Positions 37,225 through 48,100 of a stretch of 64,000 nucleotides of DNA are shown in pieces (the stretch's first letter is position 1; each line of letters opens with the position of its first letter). Location: NCBI RefSeq assembly GCF_002078875.1, contig NC_034438.1, positions 20,243,700 to 20,307,699 on the forward strand, given 5' to 3'. The notes beneath the pieces were generated by a model. The model saw only the letters and a program-made list of their open reading frames with translations, did no database searches and had not been told where the DNA came from. This DNA is from Numida meleagris (lineage: Eukaryota > Chordata > Aves > Galliformes > Numididae). The position numbers and the translations under genes were made by a program.

Positions 37225-37593
37225 TTCCCCCCTGTATGTGAACCCTCTTTGTATCATGCATCGCATATGTAATTAACTCCAACTTTATGCCACCCAGGAA
37301 GGAGAAGTTAATATTAATTAACCTATTAAGCCTGCACAGTAAGTCCAAAATTCCAAAGTTCAAGCTGTAGATCGACCCTTATAACTAAAACCCTATTTAG
37401 TGAGAGTGTACAGACACAGAATGGTGAGGAATTTGCAAGCTTCTGCACAAGTCTGTGAGCAAGGGCATCATATTCGCAAGCTTCTGCATAAAGAATTTTG
37501 TTTGCAAGGATCTCTTGTTCATAAGCCTCTTTTATCTCAAGAAGTGTCCAGGAGGAAAGAGGAGCTAACTGCATTCAGGTTCATCAACCTCAC
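37225..37593 (-). mobile_element. Probable LTR, 5' part (U3 side), continuing across the CR1
   Basis: Sequence between the CR1 tail and about 37593. It contains two near-copies of GCAAGCTTCTGCA 42 bases apart (about 37436 and 37478), the kind of short repeat found in U3 regions. It is read as the other half of the LTR at 35537-35782, giving about 610 bases when the CR1 is removed. The ends are uncertain and no clear TG...CA pair fits the AGAAAT flanks exactly. Confidence 0.35.
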
Positions 37594-37599
37594 AGAAAT

Positions 37600-40500
37600 T
37601 AATCAAATAAGCTACTTCTGAAGGAAGCTTCCTGTCCCTGATCAGTGTCACAAGAATCCACCTTTTTACATGCAATGTACCTACTTGCTGGTAGAAATAG
37701 TTAATATCCAGCAGGCACATCTGTACTTCTCCACACACACCGACATACTTAGCACAGTAATACTGATACACTGTGCAGGGGCAGTAGTTCATTAGATTTA
37801 ACAAGTTCAAAAGTTACTCTCCTCATGAAAAAGCAGTGGTCAAGTCTTTTTACAAAGCATAGAATAATAGAGAGGTTGCAAAATTCCACAAGCAAACCAA
37901 AGAAGTCTTCAATAACTTTTTACAGATACTACTAACTTAAAGGTTCTTCCAAAATATTGCCTTTCATTTAGAAACTTAACAAGAACAAAATTCATTACAA
38001 CAACGACAAAACCACCAAAGCAACTAAGCAAACAAACAGAAAAAGCCCTAAAAGTCAGGCAATGTAGAACTGAATGTACAAGAAAATCTGACATGTAAAT
38101 TGTAAACTCACAACAGTGGTGACCACACTACATTTAAAATTTTCCCTCCTTGTGATCACCAGAGACAGTGTTTCAGAAGCAAGTCTTAAATGCTGTGTAT
38201 ATGCTAATGTATAATTCTGTCTCTCTCTTAAGAGATTTTGCCAGAAAAGGACAACAAGAAGTTCAAAGCCTTATGAACCTTCAAAGGTATTTGAGTGCCT
38301 CAAGTGATTTAACTCTTTTTTGCAGTAACTGAACTGAGCTGGAAGCGTCATGAAACTATGGACTCCAGTCCTACTTGCCTGAGTTGGAAAAAGTTGAATA
38401 AACTTCATTCATGTTGGTCCAATTCTCAAAACCAGTCTCAGTGACAACGGTCAAAGGACGTCAGATCAGCTAAAGCTTCTGAATATGCAGGCCATTAAGT
38501 TTTGCTGAGAACACATAGAATAGTTTTCTCATGTAAACAATTATTCTGAAAGTAAGAAAAAGCACAACTTTCCTTTGTTTTCCATTGTAGAACAGGAGCT
38601 CTGCTTCTGCGTAGCACAGACAGAAGAGACTTGCTTTACCCAATGCAGTTAAAAAAAAAAAAAAAGGTTTTCAGATTATACCATTTTAATTCTACTTCTA
38701 TCACTGTTGTGGGTTTGGGGTCATTTGATGGGTTAAAGCTATACCAGGGCCGTAGCTGAAACCAATCTAGTCTCAAAACTTGATACCACTTTTCTGCACT
38801 AAATTAGCACTACACTTGCCAGAAGTCATCGTTAGTCGGATGAGTCACTTCAAACACAATGCTTTACAATAGGGCTCAATTTACGGGTACTTACAGTCCT
38901 GGCTTGCCAGTGTTTTCTCAGGTACAATGGAACAAATGATACTTCAAAAGTTAAAAGTGAATTTAACAAAAAAGATGTTTGAATCACTGCTGGGCTTTCT
39001 ATATACTGTACGTTCAAGACTGACGTTTTAAATAAAGGTCTTGGAAAGGACATTTTTGTTTTGTTTGAGTTCTTAAAACTTTATTTTACTTTTTCAAGAC
39101 AAAAAAGAAAATGCTCATTCTTTTGATTTAATCTTAACTACTAGCATCCAGCTCTTTTTGAATGCTGTTCAGTCAAATTAAGACAGCATTCCTTTGCCAA
39201 CAAGGTTTTGTGAAAAACAAACTGATATACCCATTACACTACCAGCTTCCAAGTTCATCACTCAAACGACATTTAGGGCTGAGTTTTGCATGGTCTACAC
39301 ATAGCTCACTGGGACAGTTATTTACTAAGTCATAACAGAAGGTGCAGCCTAGCCCTCTGGCAACATCAAGTGAACAGGCTGTGGCATGCTCTGAAACAAT
39401 ATTTGAGACCCTTTTATGTGAAGGGGTTGCCAGTGAACTTGGATGAAAAATCCAAGGTACACTTCACAAAACTACTTCCACAATTCTCCCAATAAATATA
39501 TAGCAAATTTTACCCAACATCACTCATTAATAGAGCACGAGAGCCATGTATTGTTGCTCCTCCTCATTTAGGGGGTTGTTTACAGTAATGAGGAATCTTA
39601 CTTATATATCACTTTTTCTTATATCACTTTTTTTTTTAATAGAAACATGGAAGAAAAATCTCAACACCAGAGCAAATAATTGGAGGAAGAAAGAGAGAAA
39701 GAAAGTAGATTTTTTAATAAGAGCAATAATAATTGTTCATCAGTTTTCAGTCTGTAGCAAGATCTAAATAGTTCAGACAAGTCTGTGTAGGTTACAGGAT
39801 AATGAATAAAAAATAATTGATTTTAAAAAATCTAAAACATCCTTCATCTATCTACCTACCAAGATACAATGCCAGCCCAGCAGAAGGTAAAAGTAAAATA
39901 AAATAAAAACAGAGAAAAATATACAGTACAGTAAGTTAGTAAAAAAACTAAGCGCACAGAAAGACACATAAAACACAGCAGTTCTTCATCTAGATTTCTA
40001 AATAAATTCATTTTATGTAATCACACTTCCTCCTTAATATTAGCTGGTCACCTCTTTTTTCTGCAATAAATTCTGAATCACTGACAATTTTCAAGTACAT
40101 TTGAAAGCAAAAGAAAAAGATTTTCAATATAATTGATTTCACACTAACTGCGAAAAACAGTACATACATAGAAAAAGTCAAACAAGCAGTGACACACATC
40201 TGGTTGTAGCTGATTGCCACCAAGCTAATTGGCTGGCTCATCAGCACACCTGTGCCCACACCAACTCCAGCAAGTGCTGCCTTTCCCTGGGTAAGAGATC
40301 ACAGACGTGATGGTAGACAGCTGGAAAGAAGAAAGTGCAAGGAAGGTGGGGCATAGACTGAGGACACTAGGCTCTACTGTTTTGTTCTTCTCATAAAGAA
40401 AATCAGAGGCAAAATTCTCTTTTACAGTGAGAAATCATAAGCATTTTTTTAAAGTTATTGACAGACACTTGTATATGAACTCAAAATTCCTTTCATTAAA

Positions 40501-42361
40501 TCAAGCAGAAATATTTTTAACAGAAAATAACAGTTTTCTGCCTGATAATAATTATTAGCCATCACTAATATCATTTCACTGCTCCTTATTGCTCTACAAC
40601 AAAGCAGCTGTTACTTCTCAGGCTCCTCATAAGTGTGTTACTTGCTTAATTAGAAGTTTTTCCATGTTTTATTTGGTCTCACTTGCAATTATAATTAAAA
40701 TGAAGAGAAGGCATGGCCCTTATGTGCTTTGTGCCCTGCTAGCATGCTTCTTTTTCTTTCCAGTTCCCTTCTGTCCAGGAATACCTACAGCCCCTTCCCC
40801 TGCTCCAGTGCTGCTCAACATCTTTGCCAGGCCACCTTCTTCCTTGCTTCCAAGAAAAACCATGCTTCTTTCTTTAGTCAAAGGTTACCTCTACAGTAGG
40901 TGATAAAGTAAGCAGTAAGTTAAATGTGTTAAAGATCATTCCCTAGTGCAGAGGACAACAGGTACAATAGCTAGTGTCCAGGCTGATAAACACACTTGCC
41001 CATCTGGAAGGAATTGCCATAGTCCTTGTCCCAGGCTCAGGAATTATTTAGGACAGTGCTAGTCAGCCTGAGTCAATATAATATAGACTTTCAGGTTTTA
41101 ACAATGTAATACTGTAGACAAGTGAATTCCAGGCATGAAGAATTTTATTTGCACTGGCAAAATTCTAGTAGTTCTGGGATGGGGAAAAGCAGGTACAGGA
41201 GACATGTACCCCATGAGGTATGGGCTTAGCAACCCTGAAGCTGATTTCTGATGGGATGCTGGCAGCCAAGAAGCTTGTGGTGAAGCATGGAGAAAGCTGG
41301 CAGCACTGGTTTCCAGCAGCTATAAAATACTTGGCCATTCCACAAAAGAAACAGCAGGACTGTCTTGTCATTGCTGTTCAACAAATTCTACCACAAAAAA
41401 GGTGTATTAATATTTATTGTTCTTGGGATTATAATATCAATCTAGATAAATAGTGTTTGTCTTGAGAAAGAATACTACCTCTGTGTGTATCTATAGCTCA
41501 AAGTCCGATTATATCAATTATATTAGTGTGCATTAAACAGCAGTCATGAAATGTCAACATCTGCTTAGAAGAAAAGGTTGTCATTAAAGCTTTGTGTAGA
41601 TACGTTGGAAATAATAATTGTGTCTGTGGCATTCACAGTATCCTTTTAGGTGTTAACAGAAATACAAGCGTACCAGAAAGAATGGCCAAAAAAAATGCAA
41701 TAGCATTCACAGCAAAACATTCCCACTTCTTGTCTTTGTTGTTTTATAAGGATATACACTCAGTTTGCACAGGTTTCTTATGTTTTGTTTCTAATTAAGC
41801 TTTTAAACCTAAGTGTTTAAATATAGGAAAACATTAGTTTGGATAAAAATAAGTTTAGAGCACTTTAACTGTCTTAGCAGTAGGAGCCTATTGCTTTAGT
41901 GATTAATGTTTAATTTTTTTCTCTAGATCTCAGCACAATTGACAGGTGAAAAAAAGTTTTCCATAGAAATAGTATTGTTTGCTGTAAAACTGGATTTTTG
42001 GCCAAATATTTTATCCCTCCACTTCTTAAAATACATGTCTCAATATCTGCTGTACAGGAAACACATCTATCATGCATATTGCAAACATACTTTCGTACCA
42101 TGAGCAATAAAATCTAAAGCTTGCTGGCCTTAATCAAACAGTACTCTTCAGCAGAAACTGCATGGATGTGCTGCTTCATTCTCTCCAGTTTGTCTCTTTC
42201 TTTCTGATTTAGCATTTCACTGCATGAAATAAATATATCAGGATGCACTGAACCTTAGAAAATAATATTTTGTTTGATCTAACACCTCTGTTCTTGTGTG
42301 TCAGAAAAAAAAACCTCTAAATAAGCATCTGCAATATTTTTTTATGGATTTTATAAATGAG
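37600..42361. other. Unique AT-rich non-coding DNA
   Basis: 4.8 kb without recognised repeats other than a 15-base A run at 38651. Frames of up to 104 codons (40589-40903) show no domain. Confidence 0.55.
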
Positions 42362-42813
42362 TGTTGCAGTTTGAAAAGTTAATCATGCAACATCCCTCTC
42401 TCCCACATGAGAAGGGGGGATGGAAAAAAAAATGACTCAGTTGAGATAAGAGAACTAATTTATTAAGAAGAGTGTGAGATAATACAGAATAACTACGAAT
42501 AATAAATCAAATGAACCAAAAATGTGAGGAGAGTTCCTTATCTGCAGGAATTCCTTGCTGGACTCCCATTAGGGCAGAGGGATCTTCTCCTGTCACCCAG
42601 AATCAGAAATCACATGGGGAGTACTGGAGACTTCTGGGAATTGTAGTCGGTATTTTCAGCATATCTTTCTCTTGGGAGCCGGAACTCAGATGAGTATAGC
42701 TGAGACTGATAGAAGCCCAGAACCCAGGAAGTGCAGCTCCCTGGCACTGTGCTCCAGCACCAAACAGCTTGCTGCATGATGTCATGATATAGAATACTGA
42801 TAAAACCAAGACA
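42362..42813 (-). mobile_element. Decayed solo LTR related to the 530-bp family
   Basis: On the minus strand it begins TGTCTTGGTTTTATCAGTAT. This parallels the TGTCATGGTTTTATG start of the LTRs at 19.7 and 55.7 kb, and both then have a CATCATG block. An AATAAATTAGTT segment (42459-42464 is the AATAAA) lines up with AGTAAATTAGTT of those LTRs. The end is taken as CTGCAACA at 42362. Flanks are GTGAA and ATGAG, so no clean target duplication remains. No internal retroviral sequence is next to it. Older and more diverged than the 530-bp pair. Confidence 0.6.
42459..42464 (-). promoter_or_regulatory. Poly(A) signal AATAAA of the decayed LTR
   Basis: AATAAA on the minus strand, within a block alignable with the other LTRs, where the same place reads AGTAAA. 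It would mark the R region of the LTR. Confidence 0.45.
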
Positions 42814-42999
42814 GTGAAGGAGAAGGAGAAAGCCCAACAGGAGAAATCTCCACAAGAAGAAAGCCCAGCAGACAGTCTTTACCCCAGCTCCCTGCTAATT
42901 CTGATCCTTGAATGGACAGTTTCCATTATAGATTTGATTAGAGGTAAAATACTTAGCCAAAAAAACCATGATTATAATGTTGGAGTGTACAGTAAAATG

Positions 43000-43534
43000 A
43001 AAATGGAGCAGCTCCTCCTGGAAGCTATGCGAGGGCATTTGGAAGAGGGGGAGGTGATATGGGAAACCAGCATATCTTCACCAAGGGCAAGTCTTGCCTG
43101 ACCAATTTTATCTCTTTTATGTTGTAGCTGCATCAGTGGACAAGGGAAGAGCCACTGATGTTATCTATCTAGATTTCAGTAAGACCTTTGACATGGTCCA
43201 CCATCACAACCTTCTCTCCAAGTTGGAAAGATACAGATCTGATGAGTCGTATGTTCGATGGACAAGGAAATGGTTGCAAGATTGTACTCAGAGAGTGGTG
43301 CTCAATGGCTCCATGTCCAAATGGAGATTGGTGACAAGTGGTATCCCTCAGGGGTCAGTAATGAGACCAGTGTTAACATCTTCATCAATGACATCAACAG
43401 TGGAATTGAGTGAACCCTCAGCAAGTCTGTGGATGATGCCAAGCTGTGTGGTGCAGTCAGCATGCCTGAGGGACAGGATGCCCTTCAGAGGGACCTAGAC
43501 AGGCTCAAGCAGTGGACCCAGAAGAACCTCATGA
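43000..43534 (+). mobile_element. CR1 LINE reverse-transcriptase segment, repeat A
   Basis: This starts at a MEQLLLEAM-like stretch and runs through the polymerase A motif ([13 protein letters not shown]), the B motif (SGIPQGSV) and a degraded catalytic motif (VDDAKL) to EPNEEPHE-type sequence ending ...AACCTCATGA at 43534. There the sequence jumps back to an earlier point of the same ORF (repeat B). The open piece at 43094-43498 changes frame near 43365 and near 43430. It is about 80 percent identical to repeat B by eye, except for the last 59 bases, which are identical. Confidence 0.88.
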
Positions 43535-44780
43535 ATCCAAGTCCAACCTGTCAGTCTCACCTCTGTGCCAAGAAAGATCATGGAGCAGATCCTCCTGGAA
43601 GCCATGCTAAGGCACACAGAAGACAGGGAGATGATATGGGAGAACAAGCACAGCTTCACCAAGGGCAAATCCTGTGTGACCAACCTAGTGGCCTTCTGTG
43701 ATGGTGTTACTGCATCAGAGGACAAGGGAAGAGCACTGATGTCATCTATCTGGACTTCAGTAAGGCCTTTGACACAGTGCCTCACAACATCCTTCTCTCC
43801 AAATTGGAAAGATATGGATTTGATGGGTGGACTGTTCAATGGACAAAGAACTGGCTGCAGGATCCAGTCCAGAGAGTCAATGACTCAATGTCCAAATGGA
43901 AACTGGTGACGAGCAGTGTCCCTCAGGAGTCAGTACTGGGACAAGTGTTCTTTAACATCTTCATCAGTGACATCAACAGTGGGAGCGAGTGCAGCCCCAG
44001 CAAGTTTGTAGATGATGCCAAACTGTGTGTTTGATGTGCCTGAGGGATGGGATGCCCTTCAGAGGGACCTAGACAGGCTCAAGCAGTGGACCCAGAAGAA
44101 CCTCATGAGGTTCAAGAAAGCCAAGTGCAAGTTCTTGCACCTGAATCAAGGCAATCCACACTACCAGAACAAGCTGGGGGATGAAAGGATTGAGTGCAGC
44201 TGTGCTGAAAAGAACTTGGGGATACTAGTGGATGGCAAACTGGACATGAGCCAGCATTGTGCTCTTGCAGCCCAGAAAGCCAACCATATCCTGGGCTGCA
44301 TCAAAAGAAGTGTGGTCAGCATGTTGAGGGAGGTGATCCTATCCTTCTACTCTGCTCTGGTGAGACTTCACCTGGAGTACTGAGTGCAGATGTGGAGTCC
44401 TCAGTACAGGAAAGACATGGACCTGTTGGAGCGCATCCAGAGGAGGGCCACAGAAATAATCCAAGGGATGGAACACCTCTCCTATAAGAACTGGCTGAGA
44501 GAGCTGGCGCTGTTCAGCCTGGAGAAGAGGAGGCTCCATGGAGAACTGACAGCGGCCTTTCAGCAATTATCAGAGGCTATGAGAGGAAAGGGGACAGACT
44601 CTTCAGCAGTGTCTGTTGTGATAGGACAAGGGGAAATGGTTTCAAACAAAAAGACGGGAGATTTAGATTGCACATAAGGAAGATGTTTTTTACAGCAAGG
44701 GTGGTGAGGCACTGGAACAAGTTGTTTAGGGAGGTGGTGAAAGCCCCATCCTTGGAGACATTCAAGGTCAGGCTGGACAA
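43535..44780 (+). mobile_element. CR1 LINE ORF2 segment, repeat B and downstream part
   Basis: It restarts at the CR1 pattern for [19 protein letters not shown] (about 43548-43605), then covers the A motif (about 43745), B motif (about 43915), catalytic motif (FVDDAKLC, about 44006), thumb (44100-44383) and C-terminal region. It stops without the CR1 3' tail at about 44780, where another CR1 begins. Several frameshifts and stops (for example after VDDAKLCV at 44032 and at 44383) make it non-coding. Confidence 0.88.
44012..44383 (+). pseudogene. CR1 reverse-transcriptase thumb fragment
   Basis: A 123-codon open stretch has the CR1 pattern [20 protein letters not shown], then EKNLGILVDGKLDMSQHC, then LSFYSALVRLHLEY, ending at a TGA where the family normally continues. 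It lies just after the catalytic motif, from which it is separated by a frameshift near 44030. Confidence 0.8.
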
Positions 44781-45158
44781 GGGAGCTGGGAGTGTTTAGT
44801 CTGGAGAAGAGAAGGCTCAAGGAAGACTTCATTGGCCTCTACAATACCCTGAAAGGAGGTTGGACGGAGCTGGGGGTTGCCCTCTACTCCCAGGTAACTG
44901 GGGTAGTACAAGAGGGAATGGCCTCAAGTTGTGCCAAGGGAGATTCAGGTTGGATACTCAGAAAAATTTCTTCTCAGAAAGAGTGATGATGTATTGGAAC
45001 AGGCTGCTAAGGGAGGTGATGGAGTCACTGCCCCTGCAGGTGCTCAAGAATCAAGTAGATGTGGTTGTTAGGGTCATGGTTTAGTTGGCAATATTGGTGG
45101 TAGTTGATTGGACTAAATGATCTTAGAGGTCTTTTCCAGCCTTCATGATTCTATGGTT
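44781..45158 (+). mobile_element. CR1 LINE 3' end, separate insertion
   Basis: It begins abruptly with the ORF2 C-terminal pattern encoding [11 protein letters not shown], which has already occurred about 270 bases upstream in the preceding CR1. It continues through [17 protein letters not shown] sequence, a stop, and the CR1 3' UTR (GGTCTTTTCCAGCC, then ATGATTCTATGG at about 45145-45158). Its sequence differs clearly from the CR1 it interrupts, so an independent 5'-truncated insertion fits better than local duplication. Confidence 0.9.
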
Positions 45159-48100
45159 CTGTTCTCTGAAGGAGAACACAGAAGGTTCATGGGCATAGAT
45201 GATTTTTTTTTTAATTGATCTTGAATATCTATAGAAAGTGGTTTTTAGTACTTATTCAGCTTTGAAATTTTCTATTCCTTAAAAAAAACACTGCCAGCAT
45301 ATTTTCCATTTGCTAGTAATACTCCAAGACATTACCAGTGAACACAAAGTTGTGCACTTCTACATCAAGTTAGCCCTTCATATAAGAACAAGAGCCATAG
45401 GAACTTTGAATTTTGTTTGAACTGTAACCTGAAGCATTTTTGCACATGAATCACAAACAGGAAGCAAAGCAGCAGGATTTGGTCTGAGAAATTATGAGAA
45501 GTAGAGCCTACATTGCTGCACTCCTTTCCTTGGCTTGCTTCTGCTTCTAGCACAAAGAAAAAAAATCTATTTTCAGTCAAGACAACTCTAGTTGTACCCA
45601 GACAATCAAGCCCATTGAAACAAGCTGCTAATGAAGATTAACAGATTATTTGAACAGTTTCCATGTAACTGCACAGGCAACCCGTGTCAGGGGCCTTGCT
45701 AAAAAACTCTATCTGAACAAAAGATATATCCCAAGAACCCATGACTAAAAATGAAGTTTGAAATTAAAAAAGAAAATTGAAAATATAATCCAACTCATTA
45801 ATAGCGATCGTAACAAATCACAAGAACACAAGGGAAGTGGTTTATTAGTCATCAGCTTTAAATCGGATGTCCTTCTGAAAGACACACTGTAATTCAGCAA
45901 CAAATTATTGAGGCTGATAATTTTCAGTTGCATAGTGAGGAAAATAATAACTTTCTCTGCATGTATTACTGAGTAAAATTTGGTAATTTACATTATGTAA
46001 ACATTCAGAAGAGACTGATCATAGCCCTGTCTATGTTTGCATTTTAATTCTGTATTTTCTGTCTGTATCATCAGACTAGGATTTGAGCCACAGGGAACTG
46101 AGCAACTGAAGCAGAATCTCCTACAATTTTTACATTGTGTTGTTATCACTGTCACATTTCCATGCTTAGTTAGCTTGCTTGGAGTATACATTTCATTCCC
46201 AAAAGGTTAAATACCCAACTTTTATATGTTCAGCGTTCTTTTATAAAGGATATCCTTAACACTCAGCCTTAATCCTATAGTGTTATAACAACATACTGCT
46301 TTTCCTATTGTACTGTAATAACAAACTGTCTTTAAGAAGGCAAAAATACTAACCACAGTGGCTGTTTAAATACCCTTTTTGTGTGTACGTCAAATTATAT
46401 ACATTTATTTTTATGTTTGCATAAGGCTAGGGATTTAGCAATTTTAATAGTTCTCTATGTTCCCTCAACATTATTCATAAATGCTGTTTTTACTTTCTGC
46501 AGCATTTCAATGAAAAAATCCCCCTGGCTGTAAACACAGTCCTGTCACAACTCTTCTCTATTTCAATTTTGTTTGGCTATACAAAATTTTGTTTCCAGCT
46601 ACTAGCATGAGTTCTTAAGAAGTATAAATCTGCTGGTTTCTTTGCAATGTTCAGAATAATTAATTGTGTCCTCACATTTAGACCAGCTGTCTGTCTTTGA
46701 TATATTACCACCTTCTAGCTTGGTCTCTTATGAAAATTAGGCTTACAAAATCTGTCCGTATGTTTGCCAGTATTCCCCTAACACCTGTCTAAATCTATTG
46801 ACAAAATTCATTCAATTTTGCAATCTCCATGGCATTATTCGCTAGAGTTTCATGAAAATTGATAATTTGGGTAAAAGAAAGTACTCTGAGGTACTGAAGG
46901 AACAATGAAGTTCAGGATGTAGAGACAACAAAGAAATGCAAGGGAGAAGTTGGAAAATAATTCAGGGAGAGTTTTGGGGGGGACAAGCAAAAATCTGTAT
47001 GAAATTCATTCTACTGATCAATGCTATGATTTCCAGTAATTTCATTTATTCATTACTAGAGTATTAATAATGAAAGAAGTCCCTAAATCATCCCCAGGGA
47101 ACCTGCACTTTTCTACTTAAAATAATTATCTTTATGAAGTTCTGGCTGTTATGGCTAACAGAGGTTGGTATTTCACAATTAGAGCGGTAATACTAACTCT
47201 GGTTCTGCCACTTGGCAACTTATTAATTCTTCTCTTAGGTCTACATGCAGAAGTTTGTCCTGTTCCAACATAAGGAAGTGACAAGAAACATGATTGTCAC
47301 ACCTCCTTTCACCAACCTTTCTCAGCATCATCCGCTTACTCCTCAAGTGAATGTGAAGAGGTGTATCTTGCAGATGAGAGCTGTGTGTTTACACCTTGCA
47401 TGCAGAGAAAAAGCATTACAGAAATAAGAATTATAAGAATAGTTGTGCAGAAGCTTTGACTGAGCAATTGTGAATGTGTATGTATCAACTAATGACACAG
47501 TGTGTGCCCATAGGTCTCATGAAATGATGCACATCAAAAATTGTTTTACACTCAGAAAATGCGAATAGCAAAATTTCTTGCATTTTAATTTTTTTTCTGC
47601 CAGGATGCTGGTGTAGAGTAGCACATAATAATTATTTTGTAGATAAAGAGATTTGTGAGGAAAAATAGGTTTGTAGATAGACTTATTTTCCATCACAAAT
47701 CACAGATGATCTGTGGCTATGACCCAAGCACATCCATAGTGTTGCAAGATCTACTTGGAGTCTTCCAGTGAGCAACACTGCAGTTGTGATCAGAATGAGA
47801 GAAGTTATTTTGTGTTCTCAAGGCTAAGGACAATGACTTTTTAAATTCTCAGCACTGATTGCCTGTCTGACCTGTACAAGTGTGGTGAAATGTTATTATC
47901 ATTAGTATGATGGTTTCTGATAGCTAGTTGTAACCTTCCAAGAAGTCTGAGGAGAAAAACCAAAGCTGAAGGGCTTTATTTATTTGCATAGTAAATCTAA
48001 AGTAATATTTCTGGTGCATGTCTTTTCGTGTGCCTGTGTATGTGGTTATTTTTTGGTAGGCAGTAATGGGAACCACACATATTTTTCTACACGTGTGAAA

